64,000 bases of DNA from Pollutimonas sp. M17 (GCF_025836975.1 NZ_CP107548.1:992001-1056000), one strand, 5' to 3'. Counted from the first letter of the stretch, positions 9,322 to 19,621 are shown. A program made the numbers and translations. Notes: generated by a model from the letters alone, not told the origin.

Positions 9322-9391
9322 AAAAAAGCCCCGCACTTGGCGAGGCCGTTTCAATGGTGTTCTGGTTTTTGTTCTACGGCAAAGCGGGGCT
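9322..9391 (-). terminator. Rho-independent terminator of tRNA-His
   Basis: On the minus strand AGCCCCGC (9391-9384) pairs with GCGGGGCT (9334-9327), with an inner GCCGT/ACGGC stem, followed by TTTTT at 9326-9322. It lies directly downstream of the tRNA-His gene. Confidence 0.75.
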
Positions 9392-9419
9392 AGCCGTAAG
9401 GCATTGAAAAAAGAAATAT

Positions 9420-9496
9420 TGGGGTGACCGATGGGGCTCGAACCCACGACAACCGGAATCACAATCCGGGACTCTACCAACTGAGCTACGGTCACC
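9420..9496 (-). tRNA. tRNA-His (anticodon GUG)
   Basis: Complete cloverleaf: acceptor GTGACCG/CGGTCAC, D arm with GCTCAGTTGGTAGAGT, anticodon stem CCGGA/TCCGG around TTGTGAT (GTG anticodon), and T arm GTGGG-TTCGAGC-CCCAT. The discriminator is C and CCA is encoded (9422-9420). The extra G at -1 (base 9496) opposite C73 is the identity element of bacterial tRNA-His. Confidence 0.97.
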
Positions 9497-9522
9497 ACCG
9501 AGACAGCAAACGTCAACTAAAA

Positions 9523-9528
9523 AGTATA
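9523..9528 (-). promoter_or_regulatory. candidate -10 box of tRNA-His
   Basis: TATACT on the minus strand, 27 bases before the tRNA 5' end. The hexamer 17 bases further upstream (GCATGC) is a poor -35 match, so the assignment is weak. Confidence 0.35.
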
Positions 9529-9801
9529 TCACTGTTTAACTGAACGCATGCGTCGTGAAGAGAAACGGGATTCTAGCATGAACGGGAAAATAAGGCTTGC
9601 GCGTATAAGGCACGAGGCGAAAAACTGAAACTCCATGTTTCATTCGCTCGCGCGCCCTGCGCGCAGACGGGGACGTGACCTGTCGGCGAGCCGGGGAATC
9701 CGCTATGACTGCTGTGACGGCTTGAAACGTTTGAGCGGTCACGGCGCGTCGGGTTTGCCCTACGATGAATGTTCAGCAATCTTTCCAAGGAGCTGGCTAT
9801 C
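9529..9801. other. intergenic stretch without a recognised gene
   Basis: Between tRNA-His and the secreted Pro/Ser-rich protein gene. Open frames here are short and lack ribosome sites. No hairpin with a T run and no clear sigma-70 pair is seen. The end of the stretch holds AAGGAG (9787-9792), the ribosome site of the next gene. Confidence 0.5.
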
Positions 9802-10176
9802 ATGAAAACATTGCATAAAAAGCTGCTGTTGACCGCCTTGCTGGCCGCGCCCTTTGCGGCCGCCCAGGCGCACGATGACGATGCCGCCCATAGGGCATGG
9901 CTCAAGGCCCAGCAGATAGACATCAAGCCGACACTGACCATCAAGGAAACCGAGATCCCGGCGGGCTCGGCCGCCAGCTCGACCGGCACGGGTTCGCCCG
10001 CGGGCACATCGGCGCCTTCGTCCATGCCCGCGTCGCCGTCCGCGCCGCCGTCCACCATGCCCTCGTCGCCAGGCACATATTCGCCGGGAGCCCAGCCGTC
10101 CGGGACGCCGGTTTATCCGGCGCCCATAGAAAACCATCCCGGCATGAATTCCGGCCCAGGGGTCCCGGCGAAGTAG
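9802..10176 (+). CDS. secreted Pro/Ser-rich hypothetical protein
   Basis: 124 residues. A clear signal peptide (MKTLHKKLLLTALLAAPFAA, cut near AQA-HDDD) is followed by a short charged part (AHRAWLKAQQIDIKPTLTIK) and a low-complexity tail rich in Pro, Ser, Ala and Gly. The tail resembles a disordered periplasmic or cell-surface linker. ATG 9802 was chosen over an earlier in-frame start because AAGGAG sits 9 bases upstream. No family recognised. Confidence 0.65.
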   Translation: MKTLHKKLLLTALLAAPFAAAQAHDDDAAHRAWLKAQQIDIKPTLTIKETEIPAGSAASSTGTGSPAGTSAPSSMPASPSAPPSTMPSSPGTYSPGAQPSGTPVYPAPIENHPGMNSGPGVPAK

Positions 10177-10186
10177 TCATGCCGAT

Positions 10187-11035
10187 TCAGAGCGGCGCCG
10201 CGCCGAAGGTATCGCATTGGGCGATGTCGCCGCTCTTCAATCCGCGCGTGAACCAGCGTACGCGTTGTTCCGAGCTTCCGTGCGTGAACGAATCGGGCAC
10301 CACATAGCCCTGCGATCGCCGTTGAAGGCGGTCGTCGCCAATGGCGCTGGCGGCGTTCAGCGCCTCTTCGATGTCGCCGGGTTCCAGCGTGTTGCCCTGC
10401 GCGTCGGAGTGCCGGGCCCACGCGCCGGCCAGGCAGTCCGCTTGCAGTTCGACGCGCACCGACAATTGGTTTGCCGCCGCTGCGCCGGCGCCGCGCCGGG
10501 CCTGGTCCACTTGGTCGGTGATGCCTCGTAGATGCTGGACGTGATGCGCGACTTCATGCGCAATGACATAGGCCTGGGCGAAGTCCCCCGGCGAATCCAA
10601 TTGCTGCTCCATTTGCTTGAAGAAGCTCAGGTCCAGGTATATCTTGCTGTCGCCGGGGCAGTAGAACGGCCCCATGGCGGACTGGCCGGTGCCGCAGGCT
10701 GTGGGCGTGGCGCCATTGAACAGGACCAGCTTGGGCTGCCGATAGCGGCCCCAGCCCTGTTGCTGGAATATGGCCTCCCAGGCGTCTTCGGTATCCGCAA
10801 GCACCTTGGAGACGAAACGGGTCTCGGGTGTCGCCGAGGGTTCCGCGTCGTAGGTGGCGTCCTCGGCGGTGGGCGGGGCGTTTTGAAGAACGATGCCGGG
10901 GTCTATGCCGAAATACATGGCCACCAGCGCCAGGACAATGGTGCCCAGGCCGATTTTTCCCCGGCCGCCCATTCTCATGCGCCGGCCACGCCGGTCTTCG
11001 ATATTGCTGCTCTCGCGCGAGTTATCCAGACGCAT
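10187..11035 (-). CDS. YpfJ-type neutral zinc metallopeptidase
   Basis: 282 residues. A single N-terminal membrane segment (about 28-45, IGLGTIVLALVAMYFGI) anchors a periplasmic domain. The zinc signature HEVAHHVQ (two His and the catalytic Glu) is followed about 45 residues later by ELQADCLAGAWA, which holds the third metal ligand region. This pairing and the length match the YpfJ/KPN_02809 family of putative neutral zinc peptidases. AAGGAAA precedes ATG 11035. Substrates are unknown for the family. Confidence 0.85.
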   Translation of the reverse strand: MRLDNSRESSNIEDRRGRRMRMGGRGKIGLGTIVLALVAMYFGIDPGIVLQNAPPTAEDATYDAEPSATPETRFVSKVLADTEDAWEAIFQQQGWGRYRQPKLVLFNGATPTACGTGQSAMGPFYCPGDSKIYLDLSFFKQMEQQLDSPGDFAQAYVIAHEVAHHVQHLRGITDQVDQARRGAGAAAANQLSVRVELQADCLAGAWARHSDAQGNTLEPGDIEEALNAASAIGDDRLQRRSQGYVVPDSFTHGSSEQRVRWFTRGLKSGDIAQCDTFGAAPL

Positions 11036-11134
11036 GCGGAATTTCCTTCAATCTAGCCTTCGGAAGGCTTAATTTTATTGCCTGTAGCCGCGTTGGAATT
11101 TAAACTCGCCCTCCAGGAATGTTAGGATACGTTA

Positions 11135-11761
11135 ATGGCACAATTCTTTGTTGTTCATCCGCAGAATCCCCAACCCCGCCTGATGAAGCAGGCGGGCCAG
11201 TTGCTGTCCGACGGCGGCCTGGTGGCAGTGCCCACCGACTCCAGCTACGCGCTGGTGGCGCGCCTGGACGACAAGCCCTCGGCCGACGCATTGCGGCGCC
11301 TGCGCGGCCTTGACGAGCGTCATCACCTGACGCTGCTTTGCCGCGATCTGGCCGAAATCGGCCATTTTGCGCGTGTCGACAACAAGCAGTACCGCTTCCT
11401 CAAATTGGCGACACCCGGTCCGTGGACCTTTATCCTCGAGGCCACGCGCGAAGTGCCGCGCCGGGTATCCCATCCATCGCGCAAGACCATAGGCATACGC
11501 GTACCCGACCATCCGGTGACGCGGGCTCTGATCGAGGCCGCGGGCTCGCCCCTGATGTCGACCACCTTGATACCGGAAGGCGAAGAAGAGCCCATGAACG
11601 ATGCGCAGGCGATCTTCGATCGCTACGCCAATCAGCTTGCCGCCGTCATCGATGGCGGTCCTTGTCCCCTGGCTCCCACCACCGTCATCGACCTGACCGG
11701 CCCCAGCCCCGAGATCACTCGTCGCGGGCAGGGCGATTTGTCCGCCCTGGGCCTGGACTAA
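11135..11761 (+). CDS. YciO/Sua5/YrdC-family protein (threonylcarbamoyl-AMP synthase-like)
   Basis: 208 residues, a single YrdC-fold domain. Seen are the N-terminal GGLVAVPTDSSYALV (nucleotide-site region), ATPGPWTFILEATREVPRR, KTIGIRVPDHP and APTTVIDLTG near the end. These are the standard Sua5/TsaC/YciO landmarks. Length and sequence are closer to YciO than to TsaC. TsaC makes threonylcarbamoyl-AMP for t6A tRNA modification; YciO members are usually thought to be weaker or divergent, so the in vivo role is uncertain. Confidence 0.85.
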   Translation: MAQFFVVHPQNPQPRLMKQAGQLLSDGGLVAVPTDSSYALVARLDDKPSADALRRLRGLDERHHLTLLCRDLAEIGHFARVDNKQYRFLKLATPGPWTFILEATREVPRRVSHPSRKTIGIRVPDHPVTRALIEAAGSPLMSTTLIPEGEEEPMNDAQAIFDRYANQLAAVIDGGPCPLAPTTVIDLTGPSPEITRRGQGDLSALGLD

Positions 11762-11838
11762 AGAACTTTTTCACCTTTCGGCAGCCTTAGCCATACAGGC
11801 CGTCCCTTGCCTCCGGCTGCCCATCTTTGCGGAACCCC

Positions 11839-12489
11839 ATGGATTCGTTGATACAGACCATTACCGTTTATGCCCTGCCCGTGCTGTTCGGCATCACCCT
11901 GCATGAAGCGGCGCATGGCTATGTGGCCCGGATGTTCGGCGATCCCACGGCCTGGCAGGCCGGTCGCATCAGCCTCAATCCCATCCGCCATATCGATCTG
12001 GTCGGCACCATCATCGTGCCGCTGGTGCTTCTGTTCAGCACCAAGCTCATGGGCGGCGGAGGGCTGCTTTTCGGCTGGGCCAAGCCGGTTCCGGTCGACT
12101 GGGGGCGTTTGCGCCGGCCCAAGCAGGACATGTTGTGGGTGGCGCTGGCCGGCCCGGGATCCAACCTGGTCATGGCCATCATCTGGGCCATTGGTCTGCG
12201 TTTGCTGGCGGAGACGGGCGCCAGCCAGGGCGACTTCTGGGTGCAGATGACGATCGCCGGCATCCAGGTGAACCTTATCCTGATGGCGCTGAACCTCGTG
12301 CCCTTGCCGCCGCTGGATGGCGGCCGCATCGTATTCAGCCTGCTGCCCTCCCGGATGGCCTGGCAGTTCTCCCGGATCGAGCCCTACGGCCTGCTGATCC
12401 TGATCATTTTGATGCTGACCGGTATTTTGTGGGTGGTATTGCAACCATTGCTGGCGTTCGGCCAGTCGATTGTGAATTGGTTCTTATGA
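11839..12489 (+). CDS. M50/site-2 protease family membrane protein
   Basis: 216 residues with about five membrane segments. The HEAAHGYVARMFGD motif in the first segment supplies two zinc His ligands and the catalytic Glu, and NLVPLPPLDGGRI supplies the third ligand (Asp), as in short bacterial site-2 proteases (YwhC/Rip type) without PDZ domains. ATG 11839 is used; an in-frame TTG lies 12 bases earlier. The gene follows the YciO-like gene by 77 bases and precedes dapA. Substrate unknown. Confidence 0.88.
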   Translation: MDSLIQTITVYALPVLFGITLHEAAHGYVARMFGDPTAWQAGRISLNPIRHIDLVGTIIVPLVLLFSTKLMGGGGLLFGWAKPVPVDWGRLRRPKQDMLWVALAGPGSNLVMAIIWAIGLRLLAETGASQGDFWVQMTIAGIQVNLILMALNLVPLPPLDGGRIVFSLLPSRMAWQFSRIEPYGLLILIILMLTGILWVVLQPLLAFGQSIVNWFL

Positions 12490-12577
12490 TTTTCGACGCA
12501 TATCCGGTAAACTTGTGAGTTAATTCACGTCTAGGCACGTTCACCATCCGGGTGAATTCGAGGAGATCATTCCCATC

Positions 12578-13483
12578 ATGGCAACAAGCACGGATTCCGC
12601 GATTCCTACCTTTCAGGGCAGCATGGTGGCGCTTATCACGCCCATGCATCCCGATGGCAGCCTGGATTTCGACAGTTTCCGAAAATTGATCGACTGGCAC
12701 GCCGCCGAGGGAACCGATGCCCTGGTGGTGGTGGGCACGTCGGGCGAGTCGCCGACCGTGGACGTGGACGAGCACGCGGAAATCATCAAGGTGGCAGTCG
12801 AACACGCGGCGGGGCGCTTGCCCGTCATTGCGGGCGTGGGCGGCAACTCGACCCAGGAAGCCATCGAGCTGTCCCGGCATGCCAAGGCGGTGGGGGCACA
12901 GGCCGGCCTTTCGGTCGTTCCCTACTACAACAAGCCCACCCAGGAAGGCCTTTACCAGCACTTCAAGGCCATTGCCGAAGCCGTCGACCTGCCTTCCATT
13001 CTGTACAACGTGCCGGGCCGGACGGTCGCCGACATGTCGAACGACACTGTGCTGCGCCTGGCGCAGGTTCCGGGCATCGCCGGCATCAAGGATGCCACCG
13101 GCGACATCGGCCGCGGCGCCAGGCTACTGCGCGACGCGCCGGCCGGCTTCCAGATCTTCAGCGGCGACGACGCCACGGCCGCGGCCCTCATCCTGCTGGG
13201 CGGACGCGGCAACATTTCGGTCACGGCCAATGTCGCTCCGCGCCTCATGCACGAAATGTGCATGGCGGCGATTGGCGGCGATGTTCCCTTGACGCGGAAG
13301 CTCAATGCCCGTCTTGCGACGTTGAACCAAGTGCTTTTTGTTGAATCCAACCCGATTCCTGTTAAATGGGCCGTTGCTGAAATGGGCCTGTCCAAACTGG
13401 GCTATCGCTTACCCTTAACCTCCTTGCACGAACAGCACCATGCTCTGGTGCGCAATTCGCTAAAAGAAGTGGGCTTAATCTAA
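12578..13483 (+). CDS. dapA: 4-hydroxy-tetrahydrodipicolinate synthase
   Basis: 301 residues, the usual length. It condenses pyruvate with aspartate semialdehyde, the first committed step of lysine and diaminopimelate synthesis, in the cytoplasm. The catalytic Tyr is in [12 protein letters not shown] and the Schiff-base Lys in GIKDATGD. The N-terminal [10 protein letters not shown] and [10 protein letters not shown] (pyruvate site) are present. A small inverted repeat TTCACC-ATCCG-GGTGAA (12540-12556) sits just before the GAGGAG ribosome site and could affect translation. bamC follows without a gap, the usual beta-proteobacterial pairing. Confidence 0.96.
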   Translation: MATSTDSAIPTFQGSMVALITPMHPDGSLDFDSFRKLIDWHAAEGTDALVVVGTSGESPTVDVDEHAEIIKVAVEHAAGRLPVIAGVGGNSTQEAIELSRHAKAVGAQAGLSVVPYYNKPTQEGLYQHFKAIAEAVDLPSILYNVPGRTVADMSNDTVLRLAQVPGIAGIKDATGDIGRGARLLRDAPAGFQIFSGDDATAAALILLGGRGNISVTANVAPRLMHEMCMAAIGGDVPLTRKLNARLATLNQVLFVESNPIPVKWAVAEMGLSKLGYRLPLTSLHEQHHALVRNSLKEVGLI

Positions 13484-14617
13484 ATGATGAATATGCGTAT
13501 GAACAAACGCTGCGCCGGCCTGGCTCTGGGCATGGGCATGCTATTGCTGTCCGGTTGCTCCGCCTGGAACCAGATGGTGGGCACCGAGGAAGCCGTCGAT
13601 TACAAGAGCACGGTCGCCGGCGACCCGCTCAGCATTCCACCCGATCTGACCCAGGCCAACACCGACGCCCATTATCGCGCGCCGGAAGGCACGGCCACGT
13701 TCAGCCAGTACGCCCAGAACCAGCAGGCCCAGCAGGGCAGGACGGCGGCCGACCGCATACTGCCGCAAGCCCAGGGCGTATCGGTCATGCGCGATGGCGA
13801 CTTGCGCTGGCTGGTGGTCGACAAGCCGGCTGAAGAGGTCTATCCGAAAATTCTCGATTTCTGGGGCGAACAGGGCTTCACCATTCACTCCCAGGATCCG
13901 CGCGCCGGCCTGATGGAAACCGACTGGGCCGAAAACCGCGCCAAGATTCCCGAAGGCTGGATCCGCAGCGCCCTGGGGTCCATCATCGACACCGTGTTCG
14001 ACAGCGGCGAGCGTGAGCGCTTCCGTACGCGCGTCGAGCGCGTCAATGGCAAGACCGAGGTCTACATCAGCCACCAGCAGATGGTCGAAACGCCCACCCA
14101 GGACGGCTCCACCTTCAAATGGGTATTCGGCAAGGAAGATCCGGGCCTGAACGCCGCCATGCTGGCCCGCCTCATGGTGTTCCTGGGCACCGATGTCCAG
14201 AAAGCGCACGACATGGTCGCGCAGGCTGAAAAGGACTCGGAGCAGGCCTCGATCACGCAGATGCCCGACGGCCAGGCCGCCATCGCGCTGGCCGAACCTT
14301 TCGACCGGGCATGGCGCCGCGTGGGCGTGGCCATCGACTCGGCGGGCTTTGCGGTCGATGATCGCGATCGTTCCGCGGGCGATTACTTCATCCGCTACCT
14401 GGACAGCGACACCGGCGAGAAAATCGAGCAGCAGAATTTCATCGGACGACTGTTCGGCTCGAAGAATACGGCGGAAGCGGCGGCATACCGCATTCACGTT
14501 GCCGGCCAAGGTTCGGGTTCCATTGTCACGGTCCTGGACCAGAATGGCCAGGTTCAGAACACGGATACCGCCAGGCGCATCATTACGGTGTTGTCGACCC
14601 ACATGAAGGCGAAGTAA
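13484..14617 (+). CDS. bamC: outer membrane assembly lipoprotein BamC
   Basis: 377 residues. A lipoprotein signal ends in LLLSGCSAWNQM (lipobox Cys near residue 25), followed by an unstructured stretch (DYKSTVAGDPLSIPPDL), which in E. coli BamC binds BamD, and two helix-grip-type domains. The start codon immediately follows the dapA stop. BamC is an accessory of the BAM complex at the inner face of the outer membrane. Length is close to the family norm (about 340-380 in Burkholderiales). Confidence 0.93.
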   Translation: MMNMRMNKRCAGLALGMGMLLLSGCSAWNQMVGTEEAVDYKSTVAGDPLSIPPDLTQANTDAHYRAPEGTATFSQYAQNQQAQQGRTAADRILPQAQGVSVMRDGDLRWLVVDKPAEEVYPKILDFWGEQGFTIHSQDPRAGLMETDWAENRAKIPEGWIRSALGSIIDTVFDSGERERFRTRVERVNGKTEVYISHQQMVETPTQDGSTFKWVFGKEDPGLNAAMLARLMVFLGTDVQKAHDMVAQAEKDSEQASITQMPDGQAAIALAEPFDRAWRRVGVAIDSAGFAVDDRDRSAGDYFIRYLDSDTGEKIEQQNFIGRLFGSKNTAEAAAYRIHVAGQGSGSIVTVLDQNGQVQNTDTARRIITVLSTHMKAK

Positions 14618-14627
14618 GCCTGCGGAC

Positions 14628-14687
14628 GCTGCCCGCCCTTGAACGGTGGGCAGCACGCATCGAACGGGGCCGCCGCAATGGCGGCCC
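14628..14687. terminator. two hairpins between convergent bamC and cysG
   Basis: GCTGCCCGCC (14628-14637) pairs with GGTGGGCAGC (14645-14654) with one mismatch. GGGCCGCC (14667-14674) pairs perfectly with GGCGGCCC (14680-14687). Neither is followed by a T run. Their position between facing genes suggests a transcription-blocking role in both directions. Confidence 0.5.
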
Positions 14688-16084
14688 TAGTCTTGCCGGA
14701 TGCTGGCGCCAAACCATTCCAGCGCAGGCCCTAACGCGGCCACCTCGCCGATCAGCAGCAAGGATGGCGCTTTCATTTCATGGCGGCGGGCCAGTTCAGC
14801 CAGGTCTTTCAGGCTGCCCTGCAGTACGCGCTGGTTGGCGCGCGTGCCGTTCTCGACCATGGCAAAGGGCGTGTCGCCCGACCGCCCATGCGACATCAGT
14901 TGTTCCGACAGCCAGTCAAGCTGGCTGACCCCCATGTAGAACGCCAGGGTCTGCTTGTCGCGCGCCAGCGAGGGCCAATCCTCCAGGAAGGTGTCCTGAC
15001 GGCAGTGCGCGGTGATCAGGCGGACCGACTGGGCATGGTCGCGATGGGTCAGCGGAATGCCGGCGTAGGCCGCGCATGCCAGGGCCGCCGTGATGCCGGG
15101 CACCACCTCGTAGGGCACATCGTGTTCGCGCAGGAATTGCAGTTCTTCGCCGCCCCGTCCGAACACGAAGGCATCGCCTCCCTTGAGGCGGACGACCAGC
15201 TGTCCCTGGCGGGCATGCGTCAGCATGAGCTCGTGGATGCGGGCCTGGGTGGCGTCGTGATTCTCGCCGGGAATTTTTCCGACCGGAATCTGCTCCGCAT
15301 CGCGGCGCGCCAGTTCCAGTATTTCGGCATCCACCAGCCGGTCGTAAAGAATGACATCGGCTTCATTCAGTGCGCGCAGGGCTTTCAGGGTCAGCAGGCC
15401 GGGATCGCCGGGCCCGGCGCCGACCAGGATGACTTTGCCGGCGATGGCCGCTTGCGGTTGACGTAATTCGTCTTCCAGCAGCTGCTTCGCCTGCGATGGC
15501 CGGCGCTTGCGCAGTGCGTCGGCCACAGGGCCGTCGAGCAGCCAGTCATAGAACTCGCGGCGCCGGCGCAGGTCGGGCCGCGCCTGGCGTATGGCCTGGC
15601 GATAGCCCGCGGCCAGCGCGGCCAGCGAACCCAGTGTATGGTCGAACAGGCTTTCGATGCGTTCGCGCACGCGGCGCGCCAGCACGGGAGCGCTGCCTGC
15701 CGATGAAATCGCGATGGTAAGGGGCGAGCGGTCGACGATGGAGGGAACCTGGAAGCTGGAAAGCTCGGGGTCGTCGACCACATTGATGAAGCGCTTCCGC
15801 TCACCGGCCAGTCCGGCGATGTGCCGGTTCAGCTGGCGGTCGTCGGTGGCGGCCACGATCAGCCATGCGTCATCCAGCCAGGCCGGGTCGAACGGGCCGG
15901 ACAGCAATTCGATCTTGCCTTGCCCGGCCAGTTCCCGCAGCGCATCCCCGGCCTCCAGCGCGCCGACCCGGACCCGGGCGCCCGAGGCGAGGAGGCTTTT
16001 GACCTTGCGTTCGGCGACGGCGCCGCCGCCCACGACAAGAACGAGCCGTGCCTGGAGGTCGGCGAACAGGGGGAATAATCTCAT
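14687..16084 (-). CDS. cysG: siroheme synthase (three activities)
   Basis: 465 residues, the full CysG length. The N-terminal part (about 1-150) is the precorrin-2 dehydrogenase/ferrochelatase ([21 protein letters not shown] site; ATDDRQLN). The C-terminal part (about 215-460) is the SAM-dependent uroporphyrinogen III methyltransferase with [32 protein letters not shown] and [10 protein letters not shown]. It makes siroheme, the cofactor of the sulfite reductase encoded directly upstream. The gap to cysI is 27 bases, consistent with one cysJIG transcript. Confidence 0.95.
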   Translation of the reverse strand: MRLFPLFADLQARLVLVVGGGAVAERKVKSLLASGARVRVGALEAGDALRELAGQGKIELLSGPFDPAWLDDAWLIVAATDDRQLNRHIAGLAGERKRFINVVDDPELSSFQVPSIVDRSPLTIAISSAGSAPVLARRVRERIESLFDHTLGSLAALAAGYRQAIRQARPDLRRRREFYDWLLDGPVADALRKRRPSQAKQLLEDELRQPQAAIAGKVILVGAGPGDPGLLTLKALRALNEADVILYDRLVDAEILELARRDAEQIPVGKIPGENHDATQARIHELMLTHARQGQLVVRLKGGDAFVFGRGGEELQFLREHDVPYEVVPGITAALACAAYAGIPLTHRDHAQSVRLITAHCRQDTFLEDWPSLARDKQTLAFYMGVSQLDWLSEQLMSHGRSGDTPFAMVENGTRANQRVLQGSLKDLAELARRHEMKAPSLLLIGEVAALGPALEWFGASIRQD

Positions 16085-16111
16085 TGGCAGCGCCGTGGTG
16101 TCGGGATTGTT

Positions 16112-17812
16112 TTATACCACCGTGTCCAGAACGATAGGTATCAGTTTCTGCGACGGCGCGGGGATGACCCCGCTACGCAGGAGGAAGTCGCCGAATTTCT
16201 CGCCGTCCTGGCGATTCTTCGCATAGGCGCCGAACAGGCCGTCCAGCGTATCGAGTATTTCGGGTTCGGCGATGTTCTCGCGGTAGGGAATATTGAGGCG
16301 TTCGCCCGTGAAATCAGCACCCAGCCGCAGATCGTATCGGCCCAGGGCCCGCCCCACCAGCGCGATCTCGGCCAGATAGGGGCGCGAACAGCCGTTCGGG
16401 CAGCCGGACAGACGCAGCAGGATGGGCGCGTCGATCAGGCCGTGCTTGTCCAGCAGGGCTTCCAGCTTGGGCAGCAGGACCGGGGCATAGCGCTCGCTTT
16501 CGGCCATGGCCAGGCCGCAAGTGGGCAAGGCCACACAGGCGATGCTGTGGCGGCGGATGCCGCTTTGCCGCTTGTAGCCGTCCAGGCCGTACTGTTCAAC
16601 CAGCTTGTCGATCTTGCCGCGGTCTTTGGCGGCGACATTGGCGATCAGCAGGTTCTGATTGCAGGTCATGCGGAACTCGCCTTTCAGCACCTTGGCGATT
16701 TCGCGCACGCCCGTTTGCAGCTGCTTGTCGCCCGTGTCCCAGAGCCGGCCCGACTCGATGTACAGGCCCAGGTGCCACTTCCCGTCTTCGCCTTCCTTCC
16801 ACCCGTAGCTGTCGCCGTTCAGGTCGAAACGATAAGGGCGCGTCGCTTGTAGCGTGAACCCGATGCGCTCTTCCAGCTGTGCCTTGAACCAGTCCAGTCC
16901 CCGGTGGTCGATGGTGTACTTGAGGCGCGCATGCTGGCGCTCGACGCGGTTGCCGTAGTCGCGCTGCAAGGTCACCACGCCCTCGGCGACCTGGATGAGC
17001 TGTTCGGGCGGCACGAAGCCGATCAGGCTGCCCAGGCGCGCATAGGTGGTCTCGTCGCCATGGGTCGCGCCCATGCCGCCGCCTATGGCGACATTGAAGC
17101 CCAGCAGGCGGCCGTCTTCGATGATGGCGATCAGCCCGAGGTCTTGCGCGAAAACATCGATGTCGTTGGTGGGGGGGATGGCCACCCCGATCTTGAACTT
17201 GCGCGGCAGGTAGGTGTCGCCGTAGATGGGCTCTTCTTCGGGCTCGTCGGTGATCTTCTCGCCGTCCAGCCATATCTCGTGATAGGCCCGCGTGCGCGGA
17301 ATGAAATGGTCGGACAGTTTTTGCGTCCATTCCTGCACGATGCGATGCTGGCTGGAAAGATGCGGATTGACCGAGCTGACCACCTGGCGGTTCACGTCGC
17401 CGCAGGCGGCGATGGTGGTGGCCATGGCATGGTGGATGGCCTGCATGGTCGGCTTCAGATCGCGCTTGATGATGCCGTGCCACTGGAAGGTCTGGCGGGT
17501 GGTGATGCGCAGGCCGCGTCCGGCATAGTTGCGCGCGATATCGTCGAAGGCCAGCCACTGGGCCGGCGTGACGACGCCGCCGGGCAGGCGCGCCCGTATC
17601 ATGAAGGCATAGGCCGGTTCCAGCTTCTGCTTGCGCCGCTCGTCGCGGATGTCGCGGTCGTCCTGTTGGTAGCTGCCGTGGAATTTCAGCAGCTTGTTGT
17701 CGTCGTCGCTGATCGCGCCCGTGACCGGGTCCGCGAGGCCTTCTTCGATGGTGCCGCGCAGGTGCCGGCTGTCGGCCTTGATCTGCTCCAGATGCGAAAG
17801 GGTGTTGCTCAT
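16112..17812 (-). CDS. cysI: sulfite reductase hemoprotein subunit
   Basis: 566 residues, the standard size. Four cysteines for the 4Fe-4S/siroheme centre are visible as CVALPTC (about 426-432) and CPNGC (about 471-475). Siroheme and substrate contact regions include [13 protein letters not shown] and the GDVNR stretch. It reduces sulfite to sulfide with electrons from the flavoprotein encoded next to it (cysJ, 12 bases upstream). An NADPH-type CysJI pair is less common in beta-proteobacteria than a ferredoxin-linked CysI. Confidence 0.96.
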   Translation of the reverse strand: MSNTLSHLEQIKADSRHLRGTIEEGLADPVTGAISDDDNKLLKFHGSYQQDDRDIRDERRKQKLEPAYAFMIRARLPGGVVTPAQWLAFDDIARNYAGRGLRITTRQTFQWHGIIKRDLKPTMQAIHHAMATTIAACGDVNRQVVSSVNPHLSSQHRIVQEWTQKLSDHFIPRTRAYHEIWLDGEKITDEPEEEPIYGDTYLPRKFKIGVAIPPTNDIDVFAQDLGLIAIIEDGRLLGFNVAIGGGMGATHGDETTYARLGSLIGFVPPEQLIQVAEGVVTLQRDYGNRVERQHARLKYTIDHRGLDWFKAQLEERIGFTLQATRPYRFDLNGDSYGWKEGEDGKWHLGLYIESGRLWDTGDKQLQTGVREIAKVLKGEFRMTCNQNLLIANVAAKDRGKIDKLVEQYGLDGYKRQSGIRRHSIACVALPTCGLAMAESERYAPVLLPKLEALLDKHGLIDAPILLRLSGCPNGCSRPYLAEIALVGRALGRYDLRLGADFTGERLNIPYRENIAEPEILDTLDGLFGAYAKNRQDGEKFGDFLLRSGVIPAPSQKLIPIVLDTVV

Positions 17813-17824
17813 TGCTATCCTGAT

Positions 17825-19621
17825 TTAGTAAACGTCGCGTGCGTATCGGCCTTGCGCGGCCAGTTCGTCCAGCCATGCCTTGGCCTGGGCATCGTCCAGG
17901 CCGCCTTCCCGTTGGGCGATCTGCAGCAGCGCCTGGTGAACGTCCCGGGCCATGCGGGTGGCGTCCCCGCACACGTAGACATGGGCGCCGCCCTGGATCC
18001 AGCTGTACAGGTCGCCGGCGCGCTCCAGCAGTTTGTCCTGCACATAGACTTTGTGTCTCTGATCGCGCGAGAAGGCCAGATCCAGGCGGTGCAGGTCGCC
18101 ATCCTGAAGCGCGCGTTGCCATTCGGTCTGATACAGGAAGTCGGAGGAAAAGTGCGGGTTCCCGAAGAACAGCCAGTTGCGGCCGTCCGCGCCGGCGGCG
18201 GCGCGCTCCTGGACGAAGGCGCGGAAGGGCGCCACGCCGGTGCCCGGTCCTATCATGATCACATCGCGCGAATTGTCGGCGGGAAGGCGGAAGCGCTGGT
18301 TTTCCTCGATGAAGATGGGCAGCTTCTCGCCCTCGGCAAGCCGGGCCAGGAAATTCGATGCCGCCCCCCAGCGGGCCTCGCCCTCGTACTCGTAGGCCAC
18401 ATTGGCCAGGGTAAGGTGTACTTCCTGGTCCACGGCGGATTGGCTGGACGCGATGGAGTACATGCGCGGGGTCAGCGGGCGCAGCGCCTGGACCAGGTTG
18501 CGGGCGGCCCATTTCGCGGGGAACTCGTCCAGCAGGTCGAGAAGCTGGCGGCTTTCCAGATAGCCCTTCAATTGATCGATCGATTCGGGCAGCAGCAGGG
18601 CCTTGAGCTGTTCGCTGCCTGAAAGCTCCGCATGCGCCGTCAGGAAAGGCCTGGTCAATTGCGTCAGTTCGCGATGCCGGCCCAGCCACTCCTTCAAACT
18701 GCGCGAGACTTGATTGATCTCGATGTCTTCGTCGGCGTCCAGGCCCAGACGGGAAATGACCGCATCGACCAGAACCTCGGACTGGGTGGGCCATACGCCC
18801 AGGGCATCGCCGGGCTGGTAGCTCAATTGGCTGCCTTCCAGGGATATTTCCAGGTGGCGCACGTCTTTGTCGCTGCCCCGGCCCGTGATGGGCTGGTTCA
18901 GCAGCAGCTCGGCCAGGAAGGGCTGCTCGCGGCTTGCCCTGGATGCCTTGGGATGCAGCGGCGTGATGCTGGCTGTGGGTGGCGTGCCTGCCTGCTTCAG
19001 GACCTTCTGGGCCTGGGCGATGGCGGCGTCTTGCCAGGGCAGGGCCACGGTTTCGATGTCCAGGTCGGCGGTGCCGACCTCGTGCAGGCGCTCGGCGCCC
19101 AGTTCCGCCAGGCGGGCATCCAGGGTTTGCGCGATGCCGCAGAACATGGGATAGCTAGAATCGCCCAGGCCCAGCACGGCGTATTTCAGCTGCGGCAGCT
19201 TGGGCGCGCGGCGGCTGGACAGGAATTCGACGAAAGCCAGGGAGTCGTCGGGCGGTTCCCCATCGCCCTGGGTGCTCATGACGATGTACAGCAACTGCTC
19301 GTCCTTGAGTTCGCGCGTGGCATAGCGGTCGGCGCGCAGCAGCCGGACGTTCAGGTCCAGGCCGCCCGCCCGCTCGGCCAGCGATTCGGCCACGCGCTTG
19401 GCATTGCCGGTCTGGCTTCCGTACACAATGGTCAATTGTTTGGCGGCATTCACGCCGGCCACTGCGGCGACGGGCGGCGGCGCGGCGCGGCCCGCCAGCT
19501 TGCCCTGGGCAACGCCGGCAAAGTAGCCGGACAGCCAGCTCAGCGCATTGGATTCCAGGCCGTCAGCCAGTTCGGTGATAAGGGTGTGCTTGGATTCGGG
19601 AAGGTAAGACGGGGCCAGCAT
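17825..19621 (-). CDS. cysJ: sulfite reductase [NADPH] flavoprotein subunit
   Basis: 598 residues. The N-terminal flavodoxin domain (about 65-205) has the FMN loop YGSQTGNAKRVAE and STQGDGEPPDD. The FAD/NADPH reductase domain follows with RMYSIASSQSA (FAD), MIGPGTGVAPFRAF (NADPH ribose) and a C-terminal ending in DVY, as in CysJ. It passes electrons from NADPH via FAD and FMN to CysI. It is the first gene of the leftward cysJIG unit. A weak -35/TAGAAT pair and an AT-rich tract lie upstream (19651-19740). Confidence 0.96.
   Translation of the reverse strand: MLAPSYLPESKHTLITELADGLESNALSWLSGYFAGVAQGKLAGRAAPPPVAAVAGVNAAKQLTIVYGSQTGNAKRVAESLAERAGGLDLNVRLLRADRYATRELKDEQLLYIVMSTQGDGEPPDDSLAFVEFLSSRRAPKLPQLKYAVLGLGDSSYPMFCGIAQTLDARLAELGAERLHEVGTADLDIETVALPWQDAAIAQAQKVLKQAGTPPTASITPLHPKASRASREQPFLAELLLNQPITGRGSDKDVRHLEISLEGSQLSYQPGDALGVWPTQSEVLVDAVISRLGLDADEDIEINQVSRSLKEWLGRHRELTQLTRPFLTAHAELSGSEQLKALLLPESIDQLKGYLESRQLLDLLDEFPAKWAARNLVQALRPLTPRMYSIASSQSAVDQEVHLTLANVAYEYEGEARWGAASNFLARLAEGEKLPIFIEENQRFRLPADNSRDVIMIGPGTGVAPFRAFVQERAAAGADGRNWLFFGNPHFSSDFLYQTEWQRALQDGDLHRLDLAFSRDQRHKVYVQDKLLERAGDLYSWIQGGAHVYVCGDATRMARDVHQALLQIAQREGGLDDAQAKAWLDELAAQGRYARDVY

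Noticed and set aside
13541-14656. 371-codon minus-strand frame opposite bamC
   Set aside because: Antisense to a recognisable lipoprotein gene; no ribosome site or motif.
16904-18622. 572-codon plus-strand frame opposite cysI and cysJ
   Set aside because: It spans two genes whose cofactor motifs are intact on the other strand.
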